Assembly: GCF_019599505.1 (NCBI RefSeq)
Contig: NZ_RKLT01000050.1
Location: 1 to 10,748 of the forward strand
Source of the DNA: Haloarcula nitratireducens
Lineage (GTDB): Archaea > Halobacteriota > Halobacteria > Halobacteriales > Haloarculaceae
Direction of reading: 5' to 3'
DNA: 10,748 nucleotides
A program made the translations under genes and the position numbers. Below, one piece after another: positions 6,792 to 10,748 of the stretch. Below the pieces are notes generated by a model. That model ran no database searches and had not been told where the DNA came from. It worked only from the letters and a program-made list of their open reading frames with translations. How positions within the stretch are numbered: position 1 is the stretch's first letter; each line of letters begins with the position of its first letter.

Positions 6792-6813
6792 TCCTCCGCG
6801 TTCACGCGGAGGA
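6792..6813 (+). repeat. Orphan right-end hairpin, plus-sense
   Basis: TCCTCCGCG / TTCA / CGCGGAGGA is a perfect 9-bp stem with the same TTCA loop as the tnpB right end at 3221-3240. It is preceded by GGGATTCC and followed by GGTCAAG. In this sense a tnpB would lie to its left, but that space holds only the orc promoter region. It is probably a solo end left by deletion or decay. Confidence 0.6.
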
Positions 6814-6855
6814 GGTCAAGTGCAAGCTCTGTGCAGTCGCCGAAACCGTTATGCG

Positions 6856-6880
6856 TCTATGTGCAGAACTTGCACATAGA
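6856..6880. promoter_or_regulatory. Perfect inverted repeat, probable operator of the RHH-PIN operon
   Basis: TCTATGTGCA (6856-6865) and TGCACATAGA (6871-6880) form a perfect 10-bp inverted repeat with a 5-base spacer, ending directly at the ATG at 6881. A promoter-like CGAAACCGTTATG (6841-6853) stands about 28-40 bases before the start, so the repeat occupies the space between TATA and transcript start. Ribbon-helix-helix antitoxins usually repress their own operon from such sites, so autoregulation is likely. Confidence 0.65.
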
Positions 6881-7249
6881 ATGAGCGCAAGTGACGATCC
6901 GCGACGGGTCCATTTCCAGTCGCCGGAGTATCTCGTTGACCGGCTCGATGCCATCGCAGAGCTCTTCGACAAGGACCGAACGGATCTGCTTGTCGAGGCG
7001 ATTCGGGAGTACATCGAAGACACGGCCGAGAGCGAGACGTTTCAGGAGTTGGTCGCGACGAAATACTACGACGACCAACTCGATTTCGAGACGGTCAAGC
7101 AGTTGGTCGGCGCCGAGACCGCCCAGCGACTCCGCCTCCTCAAAGCGGATCTCGAGGATGAACCACTCGATCTCGCTGCCCCCGACGACGTTGACGTCTA
7201 CGATGGCGACGCGACAGCGGTCGACACCGCAGCCGACGATGATCGATGA
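6881..7249 (+). CDS. Ribbon-helix-helix antitoxin-like protein of a PIN-domain pair
   Basis: This 122-residue protein has an N-terminal ribbon-helix-helix pattern: RRVHFQSPEYLVDRLDAIAE (8-27), then LFDKDRTDLLVEAIREYIED (28-47). A helical middle and a very acidic tail follow (DDVDVYDGDATAVDTAADDDR). The strand would bind the operator, and the C-terminal part would mask the partner. It overlaps the next gene by four bases (ATGA). Longer in-frame starts (ATG 6851, or an upstream non-ATG near 6785) would put the operator or the orphan hairpin inside the gene, so 6881 is chosen. A VapB-like role is inferred from the fold and the partner. Confidence 0.75.
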   Translation: MSASDDPRRVHFQSPEYLVDRLDAIAELFDKDRTDLLVEAIREYIEDTAESETFQELVATKYYDDQLDFETVKQLVGAETAQRLRLLKADLEDEPLDLAAPDDVDVYDGDATAVDTAADDDR

Positions 7250-7815
7250 GCGGCCGGCGACTGCGAACGGTCGTCGCCGACACCAGCGCGCTCGTCAGTC
7301 TCGCGGTTCCCCGAGCCGACGCGACCGTCGATACCGACGCCCCAGACCCGTTTCAGTATCTGCTCACGTCGTGTGAGGTGTTCGTGCCGTCGGAAGTCGT
7401 TACAGAGCTCCGTGACATCACGCAGTATCAGGACATCCACGGGGCAGCTGCGAGTAACGTCCTCGCAGCCCGCAACCACTACACTGTCGAGGATCCGTAT
7501 GCGCACGAGGAGACACCAGACTCGCGACCAACGTTCGGCCTTGACGACGGTGAAACTGATGGCATCGTTCTCGCGAACGCGCTTGATGTCGACGGGTTTC
7601 TCACCGACGAGTTTGGCGGGACGAACTTCCCGCTGATTCACGCTGTGCTGCAGGGTCCGCGGATCGTCCCGACGCCGCGGCTCATCGTCGACTACGCCCG
7701 GAACGGGCATCTGAGCCACACGGAGGCTCGAAGGCTCATCACGACGATCAGCCCGCATCGGAGCTGGGAGAATAGTCCCTACGTTACGCAATTGCTCCAG
7801 CGTCTTGACGCGTGA
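7246..7815 (+). CDS. PIN-domain protein, VapC-like toxin candidate
   Basis: This 189-residue protein starts at the ATG overlapping the antitoxin stop. The acidic residues of a PIN nuclease are visible: Asp12 in TVVADTSALVSL, Glu54 in EVVTELRD, Glu103 in GLDDGETDGIVLANAL, and Asp121 in GFLTDEFGG. PIN toxins cut RNA (tRNA, rRNA or mRNA) with Mg2+; the target here is unknown. It is longer than classical VapC (about 130 residues) because of an insertion around 60-95 and a C-terminal extension (LIVDYARNGHLSHTEARRLI). Coupling to an upstream RHH gene and the acidic tetrad support a toxin; a different RNA-processing role cannot be excluded. Confidence 0.8.
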   Translation: MSGRRLRTVVADTSALVSLAVPRADATVDTDAPDPFQYLLTSCEVFVPSEVVTELRDITQYQDIHGAAASNVLAARNHYTVEDPYAHEETPDSRPTFGLDDGETDGIVLANALDVDGFLTDEFGGTNFPLIHAVLQGPRIVPTPRLIVDYARNGHLSHTEARRLITTISPHRSWENSPYVTQLLQRLDA

Positions 7816-7864
7816 CCGGCTCCGAGAGCGACGCCGAACACCCAACGTCGGGGACGCTCCCTGA

Positions 7865-8026
7865 AAACCCTCGCCGCTCGACATTCCACGACCGCACGAG
7901 ACTTCGTCTCGCTGGCCCACCGCTACGCTCTCCTCGTTCACCGCTTCGGGTGGACAGGTGAGTGCAAGTCGCGTCATCGAAACAGGAAGCCTCACCCTCA
8001 ACCGCGAGCCATCAGGCGAGCGGTAG
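7865..8026 (+). pseudogene. tnpB: 3' relic of a tnpB gene
   Basis: After a TGA at 7862-7864 a plus frame without a start runs to TAG at 8024-8026 and includes SGGQVSASRVIETGSLTLNR. This resembles the variable tail of haloarchaeal TnpB proteins (…VVETGSPTL…). The frame runs into a right-end hairpin, as tnpB tails do. No RuvC or zinc-finger part remains. A CGAGAC/TTC/GTCTCG hairpin lies at 7897-7911. The rest of the gap to the PadR gene holds no gene that I can see. Confidence 0.4.
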
Positions 8027-8041
8027 GGTGGGGTAGTTCAC
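7990..8041 (+). repeat. Right end of a lost plus-sense TnpB element
   Basis: A long hairpin has outer arms CCTCACCCT (7990-7998) and AGGGTGGGG (8025-8033), a further ACCGC/GCGGT stem and an inner GCC/GGC pair. It is followed by TAGTTCAC. The end matches the TGGTTCAC of the hairpin at 9557-9585, and the position directly over the tnpB relic fits a right end and guide-RNA 3' end. The guide-like flank would begin ATGCGGCTGC. Confidence 0.55.
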
Positions 8042-8198
8042 ATGCGGCTGCTGTGGGAGTGAGTCAAGGAAAACAGCCTAGTGAAATGCAGTAGCCTGTC
8101 GGACTATCACACAGTTATAGGCAGAGGCGAAATCTCAGCCGGAACTCTTCAACTGCTGATATGGTCAATGCTACCTTACATCATTTGTGGGCCGACAA

Positions 8199-8235
8199 AC
8201 ATATCCGATAGCGGTACCTACTGATATGGGATATG
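8199..8235 (+). promoter_or_regulatory. Promoter and possible operator of the PadR gene
   Basis: ACATATCC at 8199-8206 lies about 27-34 bases before the ATG at 8233 and can serve as TATA. CATATCC (8200-8206) and GGATATG (8229-8235) form a 7-bp inverted repeat across a 22-base spacer that includes GGTACC. PadR regulators often bind inverted repeats in their own promoter, so this is a candidate operator. Confidence 0.35.
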
Positions 8236-8526
8236 CACGATCTGACTGGGTTCCAACGAGACCTCATGTACGTCGTCGCTGGTGGTGATGAGCCCCACGG
8301 CCTCGCCATCAAAGATGAGCTCGAAGACTACTACGAGCAGGAGATCCACCACGGACGACTCTACCCAAACCTTGATGCCCTTGTCGAGAAGGGCCTTGTC
8401 GAGAAAGGGACGCAAGACCGACGAACGAACATCTACACACTCACTCGGCGTGGTCGTCGTGAACTTGAAGCCCGCCGTGACTGGGAACATAAATATATAG
8501 AACCTGCAGAGGCGTCGCCTGCATAG
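8233..8526 (+). CDS. PadR-family transcriptional regulator
   Basis: This 97-residue protein has the compact PadR winged helix. LTGFQRDLMYVVAGGDEPHG (4-23) leads into AIKDELEDYYEQEIHHGRLY (25-44), the conserved recognition region with the GRLYPNLDALVEKGLVEK motif (41-58). The wing is RRTNIYTLTRRGRREL (63-78). The short C-terminal helix makes it a PadR-s2-like form, which would dimerise and repress an unknown target. Many haloarchaea carry close relatives. It stands alone: the unit downstream begins 183 bases on and has its own promoter-like palindrome. The ATG at 8226 is out of frame. Confidence 0.85.
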   Translation: MHDLTGFQRDLMYVVAGGDEPHGLAIKDELEDYYEQEIHHGRLYPNLDALVEKGLVEKGTQDRRTNIYTLTRRGRRELEARRDWEHKYIEPAEASPA

Positions 8527-8683
8527 CGACCTACAGAGTTCAGGTTTTGCGTTGAGAAACATGCCGCTAAGAGACATAGCATGTCGGTGCTTCAGGTGCC
8601 ACACAAAACGGTAGTTGGCGTTGTATATCGTGTGGTTCGACCCCTTCTCACTGATACTAATGATTGGGAAACAACATCTCTAA

Positions 8684-8702
8684 GTATATCCAAAGGATAT
8701 AC
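8684..8702. promoter_or_regulatory. Perfect palindrome before the DUF2080-type gene
   Basis: GTATATCCAAAGGATATAC is an 8-bp perfect inverted repeat with an AAA spacer, ending six bases before the ATG at 8709. It overlaps the TATA-like GTATATCC. It could be the operator for the AbrB-like product of the gene, or the left-end hairpin of the element that carries this gene. Confidence 0.55.
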
Positions 8703-8708
8703 ATAGGT

Positions 8709-8864
8709 ATGACAGACCGTTTTGAGATCGACGGCGAGGAAGTTCTTGATGGTAAGGTTAGACCGTTTGGGAACAGCGCCCACGTCACCGTCCCGAAACG
8801 CTGGCGTGGAGCCGACGTGAAGGTCGTTCGAACCTCAGAACCAACCGAAGAGACTGAAGAATGA
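8709..8864 (+). CDS. DUF2080-family transposon-associated AbrB-like protein
   Basis: This 51-residue protein, MTDRFEIDGEEVLDGKVRPF then GNSAHVTVPKRWRGADVKVV, has the swapped-hairpin AbrB/MazE pattern of the small haloarchaeal DUF2080 proteins, annotated as transposase-associated. These typically precede and overlap tnpB. The function is unproven; DNA binding and regulation of the element are the natural guess. The ATG at 8709 is preferred over the TTG at 8664 because the latter would put the palindrome inside the gene. The stop overlaps the next ATG (ATGA at 8861-8864), implying translational coupling. Confidence 0.75.
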   Translation: MTDRFEIDGEEVLDGKVRPFGNSAHVTVPKRWRGADVKVVRTSEPTEETEE

Positions 8865-9430
8865 GTGGCGCAACTAACGATTCTGCACGAACAGCATCAC
8901 TCGTTCAAACACTCTGTGAAGCTGAAGGTCATGAGGTGGTTTTCCGGTTCGATGGCCCAATGAGTGTGCCAACGTCGAAATACGATGGGTCATCATACCG
9001 CAGTGATACGCTTCCCAAGGCAACGCTGAACGCGACCATCTGGCATGCTAGCGTCGAAGGTGCTGGAGAGACGCTCATGTGCTTTGCAAAAATCAGTATG
9101 GAAGAACTGGACCGTGTAGGAATTGACCCTTCGATTGTATACACCGAATCAGGAGAGGGGTCGCCCGAATACTGTGCCGTTGATGTTAATTCTTCACGAA
9201 GATGGTGGTTGGATGAGTTCTCTGACCTAACTATGGAGGAAGCAGAACAGGCAATTGAAGAGGATCGCGAAGAAGACGTGCTTCCGCCGTGGGATGGTCT
9301 TCCAACCGTCACAGTCAACGTCGAACGAACCGATGAGTGCCAGAGGAAGTCATATAACTCGGGATTCCATATTCAGTACGATCCCCCGACGCACGAGATT
9401 GGAAACTTAATCGACGTTCGCATCAAATAA
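8861..9430 (+). CDS. Unknown protein coupled to the DUF2080 gene
   Basis: I do not recognise this 189-residue acidic protein. It has no signal peptide, membrane segment, HTH or metal-binding motif that I can name. The first half looks like a beta-rich domain: HEVVFRFDGPMSVPTSKYDG and KATLNATIWHASVEGAGETL. A conserved-looking RRWWLDEFSDLTMEEAEQAI (about 108-127) is followed by an acidic stretch (EEDREEDVLPPWDG). A last strand-rich part (LPTVTVNVERTDEC, YNSGFHIQYDPPTHEIGNL) ends in DVRIK. Base composition looks more AT-rich than the left half of the window. It overlaps the DUF2080 gene by four bases, in the position normally held by tnpB, so it is probably cotranslated and may be element cargo. 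Confidence 0.7.
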   Translation: MSGATNDSARTASLVQTLCEAEGHEVVFRFDGPMSVPTSKYDGSSYRSDTLPKATLNATIWHASVEGAGETLMCFAKISMEELDRVGIDPSIVYTESGEGSPEYCAVDVNSSRRWWLDEFSDLTMEEAEQAIEEDREEDVLPPWDGLPTVTVNVERTDECQRKSYNSGFHIQYDPPTHEIGNLIDVRIK

Positions 9431-9454
9431 CCGGCAAGCCTCTCCTGACTTTCT

Positions 9455-9472
9455 CCTACTGCTAAAGGTGGG
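9455..9472 (-). repeat. Degraded TnpB-element end hairpin
   Basis: CCTAC (9455-9459) can pair with GTGGG (9468-9472) across TGCTAAAG, with one T-G pair. The flanks TGACTTTCT before and ATTCCGC after match the ends at 3221-3240 and 10513-10532. It therefore looks like a decayed minus-sense end with a mutated stem. No tnpB accompanies it: the genes to its right are the toxin-antitoxin-like pair. Confidence 0.45.
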
Positions 9473-9556
9473 ATTCCGCTAATACCGTGTCAAGGAACTG
9501 GATTTCCAACTCAATATTCGGTATGATGACCATCTACAGAAGAAACAAGGTGAGTG

Positions 9557-9585
9557 CCTCGGGACTTGACCCCGAGGTGGTTCAC
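9557..9585 (+). repeat. Right-end-type hairpin after the DUF2080 unit
   Basis: CCTCGGG / ACTTGAC / CCCGAGG forms a 7-bp stem, followed by TGGTTCAC. The same hairpin-then-GTTCAC layout occurs at 7990-8041 over a tnpB relic. I also recall a similar CCTCGGGG...CCCCGAGG-GGTTCAC end from haloarchaeal TnpB elements. It points to the plus strand as element sense, the same as the DUF2080 unit to its left. Confidence 0.55.
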
Positions 9586-9658
9586 ATTGATTCGTTCTTA
9601 GCTGGTGATAGTGAGATATTCCGGACTTATCACCAAGTTTGAACGAAGTTTGAAATTT

Positions 9659-10108
9659 TCACGGCGAAGCGGCTGCCGTATCGCCAGCCTCTGGATCGAA
9701 CGGGAGATTGATGACGAGTTCGTCGAACCAGACGACCGGGCGTTTGCTCTGGCCGTCTTTCTCGAAGAAGACGATACCCAGTTGAGCAAGGCGACTGAGT
9801 TCCTCGTGGACGTTCTTCACGTCCCGGTCAACCACCCGTGCAGCCTCGTTAATACTGGAAGGCTCTTCCCGACGGATGGCTTCGATAAGATCGAGAACGC
9901 GCGGCGTCAGTGTCTCCATGAGGTCGTTGTAGTTGGTAAACGAGAGCGTCGGGGTGGAATCCACCGCGTCGCCCTGTTCAAACGCCTTAATGCCCTCAGA
10001 GATATCCTCGTGGAACTTACCGGACGACTTGACGGTTATCACAAGGGTTGATTCCGCTCGAAGCTGTTCGCACTCCATCGGGTGCAGCGACGGCGTGGTA
10101 TCGTTCAT
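9659..10108 (-). CDS. HVO_A0114-like winged-helix DNA-binding protein, probable TumA-type antitoxin
   Basis: This 149-residue protein has an N-terminal strand part (STLVITVKSSGKFHEDISEG) and the motif TPTLSFTNYNDLMETLTPRV. A winged helix follows at about 67-135: RVLDLIEAIRREEPSSINEA, RVVDRDVKNVHEELSRLAQL, then the wing GIVFFEKDGQSKRPVVWFDE. This is the layout of the HVO_A0114 family in haloarchaea, which often follows a TumE/DUF6516-like gene. The gap to the upstream partner is 25 bases, so an operon is likely. It probably represses the operon and neutralises the partner; both roles are inferred from the family and context. Confidence 0.75.
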   Translation of the reverse strand: MNDTTPSLHPMECEQLRAESTLVITVKSSGKFHEDISEGIKAFEQGDAVDSTPTLSFTNYNDLMETLTPRVLDLIEAIRREEPSSINEAARVVDRDVKNVHEELSRLAQLGIVFFEKDGQSKRPVVWFDELVINLPFDPEAGDTAAASP

Positions 10109-10133
10109 GGGGTATCACTGTGGTGTGCTGGCC

Positions 10134-10388
10134 TCACGTGACCTCGAATTCGGATCTTGGAATCTCGCTCCAGAATCGTTCCCAGAGTTCGACCATTCCG
10201 GGGAACTTGATGATGTCTGGGTCGGGGTCTGATGCACCGTGTAGTTCGTGCCCCTTCGTGTCCTCGTGTGAATTGTCGTACCGACGAATCGTCCCGTCGG
10301 CAAGTGTGCGGAGTGGGTCCGGCTCCGTCGCGCCGTACTGAAGCTTGTCGGTCCACCCAGACGGGTACGCGTCTCGGTCTGTCTCCAT
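10134..10388 (-). CDS. TumE/DUF6516-like toxin candidate
   Basis: This 84-residue protein starts METDRDAYPSGWTDKLQYGA. Its key block is DGTIRRYDNSHEDTKGHELH (31-50), an RYDN-H-x3-GH-x2-H pattern typical of DUF6516/TumE-like proteins, and it ends FPGMVELWERFWSEIP. The partner gene downstream is the HVO_A0114-like regulator, the usual pairing. The biochemical activity of this group is not something I can state from the sequence. The upstream region contains an AT-rich GAGAAAATACC on the minus strand (about 10423-10433), a possible TATA about 40 bases before the ATG. A longer frame upstream has no family support. The tnpB element end lies only about 115 bases upstream. Confidence 0.7.
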   Translation of the reverse strand: METDRDAYPSGWTDKLQYGATEPDPLRTLADGTIRRYDNSHEDTKGHELHGASDPDPDIIKFPGMVELWERFWSEIPRSEFEVT

Positions 10389-10502
10389 ACAGAACAGACG
10401 GATGACAGTCCCGTCGAGGGTATTTTCTCTCCTCGCTCACGCCATTGAGGTCGTCGTCGGACTGTGAGGCCATCCTCGTCTATTGGGACACAGATCAATG
10501 CT

Positions 10503-10665
10503 TTGACATCCTCCCGCGCCTAAAGACGCGGGAATCCCAAGTGTTGGGATATTAGGGTTTGCAGTCTCCCTGCTCTCTCGTGTTGAACGACCCGCTCTCG
10601 CGGTCGAACAGGAACACTCCCGGCTGTGCCAACCAGCCGTTACTCATATCCCCCGTCGGGGGACT
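10503..10665 (-). ncRNA. Candidate omega RNA of the second tnpB element
   Basis: Hairpins stack along the tnpB 3' end on the minus strand: CCCCC/GTC/GGGGG at 10650-10662, CGGCTG/CAGCCG at 10621-10639, CGACC/GGTCG at 10588-10606, and the terminal right-end hairpin at 10513-10532. The element would end at TTGAC (10503), and the guide would read AGCATTGATCTGTGTCCCAA from the flank. The right limit is a guess. Confidence 0.4.
10513..10532 (-). repeat. Right-end hairpin of the second tnpB element
   Basis: CCCGCGCC / TAAA / GACGCGGG is an 8-bp stem with one G-T pair and the TTTA loop in tnpB sense. It is flanked by GGGATTCC before and AGGATGTCAA after. It has the same layout as the end at 3221-3240 with a different stem. 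It is 19 bases beyond the tnpB stop. Confidence 0.75.
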
Positions 10666-10748
10666 CTGAGTTATCTTGCGCCGAATATTCACTGCACCGT
10701 TCACGTCTGCGTTCATCATCGTTTCGCACGACGAACAGACGTACAGAC
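10552..10748 (-). CDS. tnpB: TnpB, C-terminal part (runs off the window)
   Basis: The last 64 codons of a minus-strand tnpB are present. LYVCSSCETMMNADVNGAVN carries the second CxxC of the zinc finger and the RuvC-III Asp in NADVNGAVNIRRKI. A tail with GWLAQPGVFLFDRESGSF follows, typical of IS1341-type TnpB. The sequence differs clearly from the complete tnpB in this window (there GHSDVVGAVNFL), so the two are separate subfamilies rather than recent copies. The stop is TAA at 10552-10554. The rest, including RuvC-I and RuvC-II, is outside. Confidence 0.85.
   Translation of the reverse strand, partial: LYVCSSCETMMNADVNGAVNIRRKITQSPPTGDMSNGWLAQPGVFLFDRESGSFNTREQGDCKP

Larger units (their letters stand above)
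8684..9585 (+). mobile_element. Candidate TnpB-less IS200/IS605-type element with DUF2080 and an unknown gene
   Basis: In order on the plus strand: a palindrome, a DUF2080-type gene (a family that normally sits just upstream of tnpB), an overlapping unrecognised gene in the tnpB slot, and a hairpin ending TGGTTCAC that matches the right end at 7990-8041. No RuvC motif or TnpB zinc finger is present. This could be a non-autonomous element with a replacement gene, or DUF2080 captured beside an unrelated gene. A second, degraded end of the other type and opposite sense lies at 9455-9472 inside it. The left boundary is not defined. Confidence 0.35.

Noticed and set aside
6785..6880. Longer N-terminus of the RHH gene
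   Set aside because: It would translate the orphan right-end hairpin and the perfect inverted repeat, and it would remove the promoter; ATG 6881 fits the family start and the TATA spacing.
7198..8001. Long minus-strand frame antisense to the PIN gene
   Set aside because: It is a GC-driven shadow of the PIN-domain gene, whose catalytic acids and overlap with the RHH gene are clear.
10389..10498. Upstream minus-strand extension overlapping the TumE-like gene in another frame
   Set aside because: It is in a different frame from the recognisable protein and has no family-like motifs; it is a shadow frame.
118..10532. The repeated hairpins as a CRISPR array or ordinary transcription terminators
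   Set aside because: They are kilobases apart, differ in stem sequence and lack regular spacers, so not CRISPR. They have no T-run and share element-end flanks, so terminator is the weaker reading.

Overview
The window looks like an accessory segment (plasmid, megaplasmid or genomic island) from a haloarchaeon. The coding is GC-rich and the proteins are acidic. TATA-like boxes sit about 25-35 bases before start codons, as expected for leaderless genes. The recognisable families are haloarchaeal: a PadR regulator, a DUF2080-type protein, IS1341-type TnpB proteins, an Orc1/Cdc6 initiator and an HVO_A0114-like DNA-binding protein. No computation or search was run; all calls are read from the sequence.

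Layout: (1) 1-366 has no convincing gene and holds one orphan hairpin. (2) 367-3138 (+) is a large dikinase-like enzyme of the PEP synthase / rifampicin phosphotransferase group. (3) 3211-5146 is a mobile element with minus-strand tnpB, a divergent plus-strand winged-helix gene in the place where IS605 elements carry tnpA, and matching directly repeated hairpins near both ends. Its flanks join in frame into a PH-like reading frame, which defines the probable insertion point. (4) 5537-6565 (-) is an Orc1/Cdc6 initiator, with two TTTCCGGAAA palindromes in its upstream region. (5) 6881-7815 (+) is a ribbon-helix-helix / PIN-domain toxin-antitoxin-like operon with a perfect 10-bp inverted repeat before the start codon. 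(6) 7865-8041 is a tnpB 3' relic with its right-end hairpin. (7) 8233-8526 (+) is a PadR regulator. (8) 8709-9430 (+) is a DUF2080-type gene overlapping an unrecognised 189-residue gene that occupies the usual tnpB position, followed by a right-end-type hairpin. (9) 9659-10388 (-) is a TumE/DUF6516-like plus HVO_A0114-like winged-helix pair. (10) 10503-10748 (-) is the 3' part of a second tnpB element.

The theme is repeated colonisation by TnpB (OMEGA) elements. Eight end-type hairpins lie within 10.7 kb, but only one complete tnpB and one truncated at the window edge are present. Six hairpins share a TTTA/TTCA loop in tnpB sense with differing stems; two share a GTTCAC end. The main leads are the wHTH-carrying TnpB element with reconstructable boundaries, the DUF2080 plus unknown gene unit that appears to be a TnpB-less element, and the orphan right ends that might act as guide-RNA sources in trans.
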